Of a stretch of DNA of 48,926 bases, positions 26,873-37,449 are shown piece after piece. How positions within the stretch are numbered: position 1 is the stretch's first letter; every line of letters starts with the position of its first letter. Under the pieces are notes generated by a model. It did not search any database, was not told the origin of the DNA, and saw only the letters and a program-made list of their open reading frames with translations. The DNA is from Sphingomonadales bacterium (lineage in GTDB: Bacteria; Pseudomonadota; Alphaproteobacteria; Sphingomonadales; Sphingomonadaceae), in NCBI GenBank assembly GCA_028868535.1, contig JAGWUH010000029.1, forward strand, positions 1 through 48,926, in the 5' to 3' direction. The translations under genes were made by a program, and so were the position numbers.

Positions 26873-27010
26873 GAATGCTTTTTGCGAACCATTCGCAAGT
26901 GTGGAACATTTTGCTTTGCAGCATGGAAAGGATGTGCTTAGGCGCCCGCGATTTCAAGCTTTGCGATTTCAACCCACCTTCCCCCACTCCCCAGCGAAAG
27001 CGAGACGAAC
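26873..27010. promoter_or_regulatory. Divergent sucC / IMPase control region with repeats
   Basis: This AT-enriched 138-bp region holds the palindrome TTGCGAA-CCA-TTCGCAA (26882-26898), 10 bp before the IMPase start, and two direct repeats GCGATTTCAA (26948-26957 and 26963-26972), spaced 15 bp start to start, 39 bp before the sucC ATG. These are plausible binding sites for unidentified regulators. Confidence 0.45.
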
Positions 27011-28213
<1,203 letters not shown>

Positions 28214-28234
28214 GGGTACGAATTGCCCGCTGGA

Positions 28235-28271
28235 TCAAGCCCCGCGGCGATACCCTCGCTGCGGGGCTTGA
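28235..28271. other. Very stable intergenic hairpin between sucC and etfB
   Basis: A 16-pair stem (28235-28250 with 28256-28271, one G-U pair) with loop TACCC, 22 bp after the sucC stop. The outer part TCAAGCCCCGC / GCGGGGCTTGA is perfect. No T-tract follows, so it may be a repeat element, a processing or stability hairpin, or a terminator of the factor-dependent type. Confidence 0.65.
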
Positions 28272-28304
28272 CCTTGCCGAAAAGCGTGGCAATGGGCGCG
28301 CAGA

Positions 28305-28332
28305 TGCAATTTAATCGCTCGACTAAATTGCA
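28305..28332. promoter_or_regulatory. Perfect inverted repeat upstream of etfB (operator candidate)
   Basis: TGCAATTTA (28305-28313) and TAAATTGCA (28324-28332) are exact complements separated by 10 bp, one helical-turn type spacing, and are strongly AT-rich against the local background. The element ends 13 bp before the etfB ribosome-binding site AGGAAGGA (28346-28353). It is probably bound by a dimeric regulator of the ETF operon. Confidence 0.5.
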
Positions 28333-28362
28333 GTCCCCCTTTGCGAGGAAGGACAAGACCTC

Positions 28363-29109
28363 ATGAAGATTCTCGTGCCCGTGAAGCGGGTGATCGACTA
28401 CAACGTGAAGCCCCGCGTCAAGGCGGACGGCACCGGCGTCGATCTCGCCAACGTCAAGATGAGCATGAACCCGTTCGACGAGATCGCGGTCGAGGAAGCC
28501 ATCCGCCTCAAGGAAAAGGGCGTGGCGACCGAGATCGTCGCGGTGTCCGTCGGCCCGCAGAAGGCCCAGGAAACGCTGCGCACGGCGCTGGCGATGGGCG
28601 CGGACCGCGCGATCCTGGTGCAGACCGATGACGAGGTCGAGCCGCTGGCGGTGGCGAAAATCCTCAAGACGATTGCGGCCGAGGAGAACCCGGGGCTGGT
28701 GATCCTCGGCAAGCAGGCGATCGACGACGATTCGAACCAGACCGGGCAGATGCTCGCGGCGCTGCTGGGCCGTCCGCAGGGCACCTTCGCTTCGGCCGTC
28801 ACGGTCGAGGGCGATTCGGTGACCGTGACGCGCGAGGTCGACGGCGGTCTCGAGACGGTCTCGCTGGCGATGCCGGCGATCGTCACCACCGACCTGCGCC
28901 TGAACGAGCCGCGCTATGCCTCGCTGCCGAACATCATGAAGGCCAAGTCGAAGCCGCTCGCGACCAAGACCCCGGCCGATTACGGCGTCGACACCACGCC
29001 GCGGCTGAAGACGCTGAAGGTGGCCGAGCCGGCCGCCCGTTCGGCGGGTATCAAGGTTGCCGACGTCGACGCGCTCGTCGGCAAGCTCAAGGAACTGGGA
29101 GTCGCCTGA
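28363..29109 (+). CDS. etfB: Electron transfer flavoprotein beta subunit
   Basis: A 248-residue ETF beta subunit. It shows [27 protein letters not shown] at the start, [21 protein letters not shown], the AMP-binding [16 protein letters not shown] region and the recognition loop [25 protein letters not shown] accepts electrons from acyl-CoA dehydrogenases and passes them to ETF-ubiquinone oxidoreductase. AGGAAGGA lies 9 nt before the ATG. The stop TGA overlaps the etfA ATG by one base (TGATG). Confidence 0.97.
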   Translation: MKILVPVKRVIDYNVKPRVKADGTGVDLANVKMSMNPFDEIAVEEAIRLKEKGVATEIVAVSVGPQKAQETLRTALAMGADRAILVQTDDEVEPLAVAKILKTIAAEENPGLVILGKQAIDDDSNQTGQMLAALLGRPQGTFASAVTVEGDSVTVTREVDGGLETVSLAMPAIVTTDLRLNEPRYASLPNIMKAKSKPLATKTPADYGVDTTPRLKTLKVAEPAARSAGIKVADVDALVGKLKELGVA

Positions 29110-30038
29110 TGAAGACGCTCGTTTGGGTCGAACACGACAACGCTTCGGTCAAGGACGCCACGCTGGCCGCCGTCACCGCCGCTTCGCAGCTGGGTGAAGT
29201 CCACCTGCTGGTCGCCGGTTCGGGCTGCGCCTCGGTCGGAGCCGCCGCCGCGCAGATCGCCGGCGTCGCCAAGGTCCACGTCGCCGATGACGCCGCCTAT
29301 GCCAACGCGCTGGCCGAGAACGTCGCGCCGCTGGTGGTTTCCCTGATGGCGGACCACGACGCGTTCGTCGCGCCGGCCACCTCGAACGGCAAGAACATCG
29401 CGCCGCGCGTTGCCGCGCTGCTCGACGTCGCGCAGCTGTCGGACATCCTCTCGGTCGAAGGACCGAAGACGTTCACGCGGCCGACTTATGCCGGCAATGC
29501 CATCGCCACGGTCGAATCGACCGATGCCAAGCTGGTGATCACCGTGCGCGGCACCGCCTTCGCCAAGGCGGACGCCAGCGGTGGTTCGGCGGCGGTCGAA
29601 TCCGTCTCGGGCGCGGGCGATGCGGGGCTGTCGCGCTTCGTCGGCGCCGAGATCGCCAAGTCGGACCGCCCGGAGCTGACCAGCGCCAAGGTGATCGTCT
29701 CGGGCGGCCGCGCGCTGAAGGACAGCGACACGTTCAAGGCGACGATCTTCCCGCTGGCCGACAAGCTCGGCGCCGCCGTCGGCGCCAGCCGCGCCGCGGT
29801 CGACGCGGGCTACGTGCCGAACGACTACCAGGTCGGCCAGACCGGCAAGATCGTCGCGCCGGAAGTCTACGTCGCCGTCGGCATCTCGGGCGCGATCCAG
29901 CACCTGGCGGGCATGAAGGACTCCAAGACCATCATCGCCATCAACAAGGACGAGGACGCGCCGATCTTCCAGGTCGCGGACATCGGCCTGGTGGCGGACC
30001 TGTTCAACGCGGTGCCGGAACTGACCGGCAAGCTGTGA
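29109..30038 (+). CDS. etfA: Electron transfer flavoprotein alpha subunit
   Basis: A 309-residue ETF alpha subunit. The N-domain is followed by the FAD-binding domain with [59 protein letters not shown] (split over strands) and [22 protein letters not shown]. Its length is normal. It forms the heterodimer with EtfB, whose gene it overlaps by one base. It is followed by a strong terminator at 30063-30090. Confidence 0.97.
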   Translation: MKTLVWVEHDNASVKDATLAAVTAASQLGEVHLLVAGSGCASVGAAAAQIAGVAKVHVADDAAYANALAENVAPLVVSLMADHDAFVAPATSNGKNIAPRVAALLDVAQLSDILSVEGPKTFTRPTYAGNAIATVESTDAKLVITVRGTAFAKADASGGSAAVESVSGAGDAGLSRFVGAEIAKSDRPELTSAKVIVSGGRALKDSDTFKATIFPLADKLGAAVGASRAAVDAGYVPNDYQVGQTGKIVAPEVYVAVGISGAIQHLAGMKDSKTIIAINKDEDAPIFQVADIGLVADLFNAVPELTGKL

Positions 30039-30062
30039 ACCGCTTCGCCGGGTGACACGAAG

Positions 30063-30090
30063 ACCCCGGGGGGAAACCTCCGGGGTTTTT
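30063..30090 (+). terminator. Intrinsic terminator of etfBA
   Basis: A 10-bp stem (30063-30072 with 30077-30086, one G-U pair) closed by a GAAA tetraloop and followed by a run of T (30086-30090). It lies 24 bp after the etfA stop. Confidence 0.92.
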
Positions 30091-30138
30091 CCTTGCGCGG
30101 GAAATGATACCCTATCGGAAACGAACAGGGAGAGCCGC

Positions 30139-30666
30139 ATGGACCCGCGCCTGCAGGAAGTGATCGACCACCACGAGATCCGCAAGCTGCTGGCCGCGTA
30201 CGCGCACGGCTGCGACCGGGCCGATCCGCAGCGGATGGGCAGCGTCTATGCCGAGGAGAGCTGGGACGATCACGGTCCGAACAAGTGCGACGGCAAGGCG
30301 TTCGCGCGGATGATGACCGCCGACATTGCCACGAACGGGACCGTGTGCAGCCATCAGCTCGGCCAGTCGCTGATCACCATCGACGGCGACACCGCCGGGG
30401 TCGAGACCTACTTCATCGCGACGGTGCGCAAGCGGCCGGGGGATGTCGGCGATGTCCTCCACCAGCTCGGCGGGCGCTATGTCGACACGCTCGAGCGACA
30501 GGGTGACGGCTGGCGGGTGAAGCGGCGCGTCTGCGTGCGCGAATGGTCGATCAGCCAGCCGGTCGCGGCGGACTGGCTGGCGGCAGCGGGCTTCGTCGAA
30601 TCACGGCTGGGCCCGGAGGACCCGGCTTATGCCGCGCTGTCGATCCGGCACAACGGCCTGCCGTGA
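30139..30666 (+). CDS. SnoaL-like (NTF2-fold) protein
   Basis: A 175-residue protein of the NTF2/SnoaL_4 superfamily. The start [46 protein letters not shown] is typical (helix 1, then the YAxxxDRxD and D-H-G residues that line the cavity), and [14 protein letters not shown] forms the late strands. Members are hydratases, isomerases, dehydratases or dioxygenase small subunits; no specific activity can be assigned. ATG 30139 has AGGGAGAG upstream. It is a lone gene after the etfBA terminator. Confidence 0.8.
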   Translation: MDPRLQEVIDHHEIRKLLAAYAHGCDRADPQRMGSVYAEESWDDHGPNKCDGKAFARMMTADIATNGTVCSHQLGQSLITIDGDTAGVETYFIATVRKRPGDVGDVLHQLGGRYVDTLERQGDGWRVKRRVCVREWSISQPVAADWLAAAGFVESRLGPEDPAYAALSIRHNGLP

Positions 30667-30673
30667 CCGCCGC

Positions 30674-31063
30674 TCAGACGTGCCCGGGCAGGTCGTCCCA
30701 GCCACGCGGCGCGATCGGATCGGCCATTTCCACCAGGTGGCGGCAGGCGGCCAGAGCCGCGACCTGTTCGCCGGCCTGCAGCGCGCGGATATAGTCCTGG
30801 CACACCGCCTGGCCCTCGACCGAACGCAGACCGGCGACGACGACGGCAAGCGGCCCGATCACGGTATTGGCGAGCGCGGCGCCATCGCGGCCGGCGCTGA
30901 GTTCCTCGAGCGTGCTGGTGTAGAGGCAGCGCGCGGCTTCGATCGTCGAGCAGGAGCCGCCGCAGCGACAGTTCCAGGCATCGGCGGCCGAGATGACGTC
31001 GCGGAAGCGGTTGGCTTCCGCAACGGCGCGGGCTTCGCTGAACCGGAGGACGTGATCGCTCAT
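30674..31063 (-). CDS. Unrecognised small Cys-containing protein
   Basis: A 129-residue protein with no family I recognise. It has four cysteines close together (Cys32, Cys34, Cys38 and Cys46 in AWNCRCGGSCSTIEAARC) in a C-x-C-x3-C-x7-C arrangement, which could bind a metal or an iron-sulfur cluster. The rest is predicted helical and has no signal peptide or membrane segment. G/C-biased third positions support it being coding. It lies 51 bp upstream of... in gene order, before DUF445's end on the same strand, and converges with the SnoaL-like gene. Confidence 0.6.
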   Translation of the reverse strand: MSDHVLRFSEARAVAEANRFRDVISAADAWNCRCGGSCSTIEAARCLYTSTLEELSAGRDGAALANTVIGPLAVVVAGLRSVEGQAVCQDYIRALQAGEQVAALAACRHLVEMADPIAPRGWDDLPGHV

Positions 31064-31114
31064 GCCGGCATTCTCGCGTGAGAGTGCGAAAATATCGTCA
31101 AGGCCGCAGGTCGG

Positions 31115-32368
31115 TCAAAGCCATAGCGACACGGCATGGATGGCGACGCCGACCAGGCCGCCGACCAGGGTGCCGTTGATGCGGATGAACTGCAGGTCGC
31201 GGCCGACCGCACCCTCGATCCGCCCGGTCACGGTAACCGCGTCCCAGCGCCGCACCGTGTCCGACACCAGCGTGACGATGCCGCCGCCGTAGCGGGCCAC
31301 CATCCCGACCAGCGTGCGCCGCACGAACCGGTTGACGAGGAACTGCAGCCGGGCATCACCCTGCAGCGCCGCGCCAAATGCCGCCAGCCCCTCGCCGAGG
31401 CTGCCGCCGAGCATGCGATCGGGATCGCGCGTGGCCTGCAGCATCGCCGCGCGGAAGCGCTCCCACAGGCCGTCGAGCCAGGCCGCGATCGCCGGATTGG
31501 CCAGCAGCTCGTGCTTGGCTGCCTCGACCCGGGCGCGCAGGCCGGCGTCGTGGCGCAAGTCGTCGGCGAGCGCCTGCAGCCCGGCCTCGAGCCGCTGGCG
31601 CAGCGGGTGGTGCGGATCGACCAGGCATTCGGCCAGGGTGCGGTAGAGCCCGTCGAGCAGGGCATTGGCGATGCGCTCATCGATCCCGGTCCAGCGCAGC
31701 AGTGCATTGGCGCGCGCGTGGATCATCGCGCGCAGCGTGTCCTCGTTGGCTTCGAGCGCGCTCCCCGCCCAGCGGATCGCGGCTTCGAGCACCGGCACGT
31801 GACGGCGATCGGCGATCGCGGCGTGCAGCACCTGGCCGAGCAGCGGCGCCAGCTCGACGCGCTCCGCCTGGCGGCGCAGCGAGGCCTTGACCAGCCCGCC
31901 GAGCTGCTCCCCGTCGAGCGACTGCAGCACTTCGCCGAGCAACGCCGCCGCCCCCTGTCGCACCCGGCCCTCGCCGCCGCGACGCGGATCGGCCAGCCAG
32001 GCCCCGGCCAGCGCCGCCGGGTTGAGCGGCCGCAGCCGCCGGGCCACGACTTGCGGGGTGAGGAACCAGGTGCGCAGGAACGTCGCCATGGTGTCGGCGA
32101 TGCGGTCCTTGTTCTCGGGGATGATCGCGGTGTGCGGGATCGGCAGGCCGAGCGGCCGGCGGAACAGCGCGGTGACCGCGAACCAGTCGGCCAGCCCGCC
32201 GACCAGCGCCGCCTCGGCGAAGGCACGGGGCCATTGCCAGAGCGCGCCGGTCCCCGCCATGCGACTGGCCAGCACGAACAGCACCGCCATCGCCAGCAGC
32301 AGCAGGGTGGCGCTGCGGCGCATGGCGCGCGCCCGATCCGGAGCGGGCGAGGGTGTCGGCGGGATCAC
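31115..32368 (-). CDS. DUF445 membrane protein (YjiN-like)
   Basis: A 417-residue DUF445 protein. An N-terminal membrane segment (LLLLAMAVLFVLASRMAG) precedes the signature ALVGGLADWFAVTALFRRPLGLPIPHTAIIPENKDRI (motif region, about 52-90). A long helical middle and a C-terminal membrane segment (INGTLVGGLVGVAIHAVSLW) follow. Function is unknown; it may form large inner-membrane complexes. The GTG start (32368) overlaps the RND pump's TGA (GTGA), which points to coupling; an in-frame ATG at 32323 is the alternative. Confidence 0.87.
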   Translation of the reverse strand: MIPPTPSPAPDRARAMRRSATLLLLAMAVLFVLASRMAGTGALWQWPRAFAEAALVGGLADWFAVTALFRRPLGLPIPHTAIIPENKDRIADTMATFLRTWFLTPQVVARRLRPLNPAALAGAWLADPRRGGEGRVRQGAAALLGEVLQSLDGEQLGGLVKASLRRQAERVELAPLLGQVLHAAIADRRHVPVLEAAIRWAGSALEANEDTLRAMIHARANALLRWTGIDERIANALLDGLYRTLAECLVDPHHPLRQRLEAGLQALADDLRHDAGLRARVEAAKHELLANPAIAAWLDGLWERFRAAMLQATRDPDRMLGGSLGEGLAAFGAALQGDARLQFLVNRFVRRTLVGMVARYGGGIVTLVSDTVRRWDAVTVTGRIEGAVGRDLQFIRINGTLVGGLVGVAIHAVSLWL

Positions 32369-35300
32369 TCCGCCGCTTCGGCCTGTCCGGGCGCGGGATA
32401 GGCGGCCAGCGCCGGCGGCTCGCCGGCGGGCCGCGGCAGCGCGTGATGCGGCTCGAATGTCAGGAAGCGGCGGCGCAGCGCCGGGCCGAGGCGCTTTTCG
32501 AGGCCGTCAGCCAGGCTGAACGCCGCCGGCACGATCACCAGCGTCAGCAGCGTCGACAGCACCAGCCCGCCGATCACGACCGTACCCATCGGCGCGCGCC
32601 AGGCGCCATCGCCCGAGATGGACACCGCCGTCGGCACCATGCCCGCGGTCATCGCCACGGTGGTCATCACGATCGGCTGCGCGCGCTTGTGGCCGGCCTC
32701 GACGATCGCCGAGAACTTGTCGGCGCCCTTGGCCATTTCCTCGATCGCGAAGTCGATCAGCAGGATCGAGTTCTTGGCGACGATGCCGAACAGCATGAGG
32801 ATGCCGATGAACACCGGCAGCGACAACGGCTGGCCGAGCACGAACAGCGCCATCAGGCCGCCGAGCGGGGCGAGGAACAGCGAGCCCATGTTGACCAGCG
32901 GCGAGACGAAGCGGTGGTAGAGCAGCACCAGCACCGAGAACACCAGCAACACGCCGGCGAGCAGCGCGCCCATGAAGCTCTGCATCATGTCCGCCTGCCA
33001 GCGGTCCTGCCCGAACGGGGTGTTGGCGACCCCTTGCGGCAGGTTCTTCATGATCGGCAGCTTCTGGATGGCGTCCATCGCCGTGCCCTTGACGATGCCC
33101 GGCGCGAGATCGGCGCCGACGAACGTGCGGCGCGACTGGTTGTAGCGCTGGATCGTCGTCGGCCCGGCGCCGAAGGAAATGTCGGCCACCGTCGACAACG
33201 GCACCGAGCCGCCGCTGGCGGTGGGCACCGGCAGATTCTGGATCGTCGCGATGTTGCGGCGCGCGTCCTCGGACAGGCGGACGCGGATCGGCACCTGGCG
33301 GTCGGAAAGCGAGAACTTGGCGGCGTTCTGGTCGATATCGCCGATCGTGGCGATGCGGATCGCCTGGCTGAGCGCCGAGGTGGTGACGCCGAGCCCGGCG
33401 GCGAGATCGAGCCGCGGCTTGATGAGGATCTCCGGGCGGCGCATGTCCGCGGCGACGCGCGGCGCGACGAGGCCGGGGATGCTCTTCATCTGTTCGACCA
33501 GCGTCGCCGCGGCGCGGTCGAGCGCCGCTGAATCGGACCCCGTGAGCATGATCGAGATCGGCCGGCCGGTGCCGCCGCCGCCGCCCGGGCCGGACAGATC
33601 CTGGAAGGTGACGCGGGCGTCGGGGATCGACTGCAGGCGCGGCGTCAGCGCGCGCTCGAACTGCTGGCTGGTCTTGTGGCGCTTGCGCTTGAGGTTGATG
33701 AAGATGCGGGCGTTGCCCTCGCGGATGCTCTCGAACGCGTTCTCCACGGCCTCGTCCTGCTCGACCAGGCGGGCAACGCGATCGGCGACGTCGGTGGTCT
33801 GGGCCAGCGTGGTGCCCGGCACCATCTGGATCTGGATCATGCTGAAGTCGCTGTTCACGGTCGGGAAGAACTGGGCCGGGATGCTGGCCATCATCGTCAC
33901 CGTCAGCGCCAGCGCGCCGACGCCGATGCCGACCATCCACACGCGGTGGTCGCGCAGGCGGGCGCGAATGCGCTCGCGCCAGCTGCGCACATGGCCCGCG
34001 ATCGCGGCGCGCCGCTTGGCGTCCTGCACGGCGCTGTCATCCAGCGTCCAGCGCAGCAGCTTCAGGTAGCGGTCCATCCAGGGGCCGCCGGCATGTTCGG
34101 CGTGGCCGTGCGACGCGAGGAAATAGGCCGCGACCATCGGCGTGATCATCCGCGCGACCGCCAGGCTGAGCAGCACCGAGGTGACGACGGTGAGCCCGAA
34201 GCTCTTGAAGAACTGGCCGGGAATGCCGCCCATCAGCCCGACCGGCAGGAACACCGCGACGATCGAGAACGTGGTGGCGACGACGGCGAGGCCGATCTCG
34301 TCGGCGGCGTCGATCGATGCCTGGTAGGCCGTCTTGCCCATGCGCATATGGCGGACGATGTTCTCGATCTCCACAATGGCGTCGTCGACCAGCACGCCGG
34401 CGACGAGGCCGAGCGCGAGCAGCGACAGGCTGTTCAGCGTGAAGCCGAACCAGGCATAGAGGAACCAGAACGTCGGGATGGCCGACAGCGGGATGGCGAT
34501 CGCGGAGATCACCGTCGCGCGCCAGTCGCGCAGGAAGAAGAACACGACGATGACGGCGAGGATCGCGCCCTCGACCATCGAGGCGATCGAGCTCGAGTAT
34601 TGCTGCTTGGTATAGTCGACCGAGGCGAACAGGCGGGTGAAGTGGACCCCGGGGTGCTCCTTCTCGATCTTCTCGATCTCGGCGACCGCGCCGTCGTAGA
34701 CCGCGACGTCGGACGCGCCGCGGGCGCGGGTGATCTCGGCGACGACCACCGGCTTGCCGTTGACCTTGCCGGCCGAGGTCAGCTCGCCGTAGCTGTCCGA
34801 AACCTGCGCGAAGTCCGCCAGCTTGACCGAACGGCCGCCGCCGAGCGGGATGTCGGTCTGCGACAGTTCGTAGGCGGTCTGCGCATTGCCGAGCACGCGC
34901 ACCGATTGCCGCGCGCCGGCGATCTCGGCCTTGCCGCCGGCGGCGTTGACGTTGAGCTGGCGCAGGACGGTGTTGACCTGGGTCGCGGTCACGCCGAGCG
35001 ACTGCATCCGCGCGGGATCGAGGGTGACGCGGATCTCGCGATCGACGCCGCCGCCACGCTCGACCTTGGCCATGCCGCCGATCGACAGCAGCCGCTTCGA
35101 GACGGTATCGTCGACGAACCAGGACAGCTGGCTGACGGTCATGTCGTCGGCCGAGATCGCCCAGGCCGCGATCGAGTTGCCGCCGCCGACGATCTTGAAC
35201 ACGCGCGGTTCGAGAATGCCGTCGGGCAGGTCGCCGCGGGCCTGGTCGACCTGGTTCTTGACCTCGTTCACCGCCTCGTTGATGTCGGTGCCGATGTCGA

Positions 35301-35592
35301 ACATCACCGTGGTGGTGCTGTTGCCTTCCTGCGCGGTCGAGCTGATCGAATCGACCCCGCTGATCGTGCGGACCGCGGCCTCGATCTTCTGGGTGACCTG
35401 GGTCTCGATCTCGGTCGGCGCGGCGCCGGGCTGGCTGATCGAGACGATCACCGCCGGAAACTCGATGTCCGGCATGTCCTGCACCTTCATCTGCGTGAAG
35501 GAGACCAGGCCCATCAGCATCAGCCCGACGAAGATGATGATCGGCACCACCGGGTTGCGGATCGACCAGGCCGAGATGTTGCGGAAGTTCAT
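32365..35592 (-). CDS. RND-family multidrug efflux permease (AcrB/HAE1 type)
   Basis: A 1075-residue inner-membrane proton antiporter. The N-terminus ([32 protein letters not shown]), the proton-relay pair in [21 protein letters not shown] (TM4, near residue 400) and the C-terminal repeat [21 protein letters not shown] with a Lys in TM10 are all present, along with two large periplasmic loops. It pumps hydrophobic compounds through an adaptor and TolC. The adaptor gene lies 46 bp upstream; no outer-membrane partner is in the operon. DUF445 is coupled to its 3' end. Confidence 0.95.
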   Translation of the reverse strand: MNFRNISAWSIRNPVVPIIIFVGLMLMGLVSFTQMKVQDMPDIEFPAVIVSISQPGAAPTEIETQVTQKIEAAVRTISGVDSISSTAQEGNSTTTVMFDIGTDINEAVNEVKNQVDQARGDLPDGILEPRVFKIVGGGNSIAAWAISADDMTVSQLSWFVDDTVSKRLLSIGGMAKVERGGGVDREIRVTLDPARMQSLGVTATQVNTVLRQLNVNAAGGKAEIAGARQSVRVLGNAQTAYELSQTDIPLGGGRSVKLADFAQVSDSYGELTSAGKVNGKPVVVAEITRARGASDVAVYDGAVAEIEKIEKEHPGVHFTRLFASVDYTKQQYSSSIASMVEGAILAVIVVFFFLRDWRATVISAIAIPLSAIPTFWFLYAWFGFTLNSLSLLALGLVAGVLVDDAIVEIENIVRHMRMGKTAYQASIDAADEIGLAVVATTFSIVAVFLPVGLMGGIPGQFFKSFGLTVVTSVLLSLAVARMITPMVAAYFLASHGHAEHAGGPWMDRYLKLLRWTLDDSAVQDAKRRAAIAGHVRSWRERIRARLRDHRVWMVGIGVGALALTVTMMASIPAQFFPTVNSDFSMIQIQMVPGTTLAQTTDVADRVARLVEQDEAVENAFESIREGNARIFINLKRKRHKTSQQFERALTPRLQSIPDARVTFQDLSGPGGGGGTGRPISIMLTGSDSAALDRAAATLVEQMKSIPGLVAPRVAADMRRPEILIKPRLDLAAGLGVTTSALSQAIRIATIGDIDQNAAKFSLSDRQVPIRVRLSEDARRNIATIQNLPVPTASGGSVPLSTVADISFGAGPTTIQRYNQSRRTFVGADLAPGIVKGTAMDAIQKLPIMKNLPQGVANTPFGQDRWQADMMQSFMGALLAGVLLVFSVLVLLYHRFVSPLVNMGSLFLAPLGGLMALFVLGQPLSLPVFIGILMLFGIVAKNSILLIDFAIEEMAKGADKFSAIVEAGHKRAQPIVMTTVAMTAGMVPTAVSISGDGAWRAPMGTVVIGGLVLSTLLTLVIVPAAFSLADGLEKRLGPALRRRFLTFEPHHALPRPAGEPPALAAYPAPGQAEAAE

Positions 35593-35638
35593 CGCCGGGG
35601 GTTCGCTTCTGTGGGCCGGTTGGGGGACCGCGCGGCCA

Positions 35639-36865
35639 TCACGGCTTGGCCTGGACCGGGTTCATCGTCTCGCCCGGGGAGAGGAAGCCGCCGGCGCGCA
35701 GCACGACGCGCTCGTTCCCGGTCAGGCCGCCGACGATGGCAATGCCGTGGTCGGTGACGAGGCCCAGCTTGACGTCGCGGCGCTCCGCCTTGTTGTTCTT
35801 GCCGACGATGAAGACGTAGCTCTTCTGGCCGTCGTTGAGGATGGCCGAATCAGGCAGCATCGGCGCTTCCACCTGGCCCGAGTGGATGACCGCGCTGGCG
35901 AAGCCGCCGGGGCGCAGCTCGGGCGACCAGGCCAGGGCGATGCGCACCATGCCCTGTCGGGTCTGCGGATCGACGAACGGCGAGACCTGCCAGACCTTGC
36001 CGGTGAACGGCCGCGAGGTGCCGACCGGGGTGACCACGGCCTCGGCGCCGGGATGGACCTGCGCCAGCTCGACCTCGCCGAGCTGGGCCTTCATTTCCAT
36101 CTCGCCGCCCAGCGCGATGCGGAACAGCACGCCGGTGCCGGCGCCGACCACCTGGCCGGGCTCGACCTTGCGCTCGAGCAGCAGGCCGGCCTCGGGGGCG
36201 ACGATCGACAGACGGCGGACGCGGGCGCCGGTCTCGCCGAACTGGGCGCGGGCGACGCGGACGCGGGCGTTGGCGCCGTCGCGCGTGGCGGTCAGCCGGT
36301 CAACGTCGGCGTGGGAAATGAAGCCGCGATCGACCAGCTTGAGCGCGCGGTCGAGATTGGCCTGGGCCAGGCGGGCATCGGCCTCGGCGGCGGCGATTTG
36401 GGCCTGGCTGTTCGAAAGCTGCTGGACCTGGACCGAACGATCGACGACGGCGAGGACCTGGCCCTTGGCCACCCATTGCCCGGCATCGACGGCGACGCTG
36501 ACGATCTGGCCGCCTTCGCCCACCGAGCCGACCGGCATTTCGCGCCGGGCCGCGAGCGAGCCCGAGGCATTGATCGTGCCGGCCACCAGCGAGCGGCCGG
36601 GGGTGACGACCGTCACCGTCGGGGCCTGTTCGAGCCCCTTGCCGTTGCCATCGGCGTTGCGGCCGTGGTGGACCGCGTACCAGACGCCGATCAGCGCCAG
36701 CGCGCCGAGTCCGCCGAGCAGCCAGTTGCGCCGCCGACGTCCGCGTTCCTCCTCGCTGTCCGCTTCGAGCGCCGCGACCGCGTCGGCATGGTCGAAGCGC
36801 GCGTCCGTCCCCGCCGCCGGGGAATCGTCCCGTCCGCTGCCTTCGATCCTGGCATCGTAATTCAT
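35639..36865 (-). CDS. RND efflux periplasmic adaptor (membrane fusion protein)
   Basis: A 408-residue adaptor. A roughly 60-residue acidic and charged cytoplasmic tail precedes one membrane anchor (NWLLGGLGALALIGVWYAVHHG, about 70-90). The lipoyl half-motifs GQWVAKGQVLAVVDRS and PGQVVGAGTGVLFRIALGG flank an alpha-helical hairpin, and beta-barrel and membrane-proximal domains follow (ending VQAKP). The cytoplasmic tail is unusually long for this family. It is the first gene of the operon with the AcrB-type permease and has a good promoter candidate upstream. Confidence 0.93.
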   Translation of the reverse strand: MNYDARIEGSGRDDSPAAGTDARFDHADAVAALEADSEEERGRRRRNWLLGGLGALALIGVWYAVHHGRNADGNGKGLEQAPTVTVVTPGRSLVAGTINASGSLAARREMPVGSVGEGGQIVSVAVDAGQWVAKGQVLAVVDRSVQVQQLSNSQAQIAAAEADARLAQANLDRALKLVDRGFISHADVDRLTATRDGANARVRVARAQFGETGARVRRLSIVAPEAGLLLERKVEPGQVVGAGTGVLFRIALGGEMEMKAQLGEVELAQVHPGAEAVVTPVGTSRPFTGKVWQVSPFVDPQTRQGMVRIALAWSPELRPGGFASAVIHSGQVEAPMLPDSAILNDGQKSYVFIVGKNNKAERRDVKLGLVTDHGIAIVGGLTGNERVVLRAGGFLSPGETMNPVQAKP

Positions 36866-36983
36866 AACGCGGTCACCGCCCGGAGTTCGTTTTCCCCGCC
36901 CCGCGCGCCGTCCTGCCTGGCTGGCGGCGCCGGCTGCGGCAGGGCAGCGGAACCGCGCCGTCTGCGCGCGTTGAGCGGGGCCG

Positions 36984-37012
36984 AGCATAGACGCGCGCGC
37001 CTGTGCAGGCAA
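36984..37012 (-). promoter_or_regulatory. Promoter of the RND efflux operon
   Basis: On the minus strand TTGCCT (37007-37012) and TATGCT (36984-36989) are 17 bp apart. A start near 36977 would give a leader of about 112 nt before the adaptor ATG. Each box matches consensus at four of six bases. Confidence 0.5.
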
Positions 37013-37083
37013 TCATCGGCCGACGAATGCCATGCCGGGGCCGACCAACGACCCATGCACGGCGTGGCCCGCGGGCGAATCGA

Positions 37084-37114
37084 AACGGGCCTGCTGCGGG
37101 GCAGCAGGCCCGTT
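37084..37114 (-). terminator. Hairpin terminator of sciP
   Basis: A perfect 14-bp stem (37084-37097 with 37101-37114, loop GGG/CCC) lies 36 bp after the sciP stop on the minus strand and is followed by a short TTTCG. It separates sciP from the RND operon promoter. Confidence 0.75.
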
Positions 37115-37149
37115 GCGAACGATTGTCGGTCCGGCGGGTGCCGGCGCGG

Positions 37150-37449
37150 TCAGTACTTGAGCTGGCGCTCGTAGAGATCGCGATAGTGCTGGATTCGCGT
37201 CACGCGCAGGCCCTGCATGCCCGAGCGGTCGACCGCGCGCTGCCACGAAGCGAATTCCTCGAGCGTCAGCGAATAGCGCTCGCAGACTTCGTCGATCGTC
37301 AGCAGGCCGCCGTTGACCGCGGCGACGACTTCCGCCTTGCGGCGGACGACCCAGCGAGTCGTGTTCGGTGCCGGCAGGTTCTCGACCGTCAGCGGCTCCC
37401 CAAGCGGGCCGATCACCATGGTCGGCTTGATTTTCTGGTTCTCGATCAT
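37150..37449 (-). CDS. sciP: CtrA inhibitor SciP (DUF1153)
   Basis: A 99-residue helical protein of the SciP family. The signature VIGPLGEPLTVENLPAPNTTRWVVRRKAEVVAAVNGGLLT (read from residue 12) and ERYSLTLEEFASWQRAV match Caulobacter SciP closely along its whole length. SciP binds CtrA (and DNA) and blocks CtrA from recruiting RNA polymerase in swarmer cells. GAGG lies 6 nt before the ATG. The start overlaps the stop of the upstream unknown gene (ATGA). Confidence 0.95.
   Translation of the reverse strand: MIENQKIKPTMVIGPLGEPLTVENLPAPNTTRWVVRRKAEVVAAVNGGLLTIDEVCERYSLTLEEFASWQRAVDRSGMQGLRVTRIQHYRDLYERQLKY

Noticed and set aside
33676..37174. Two long plus-strand frames opposite the RND permease and adaptor
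   Set aside because: Asp/His/Arg-rich antisense translations without domains; the minus-strand genes are complete.
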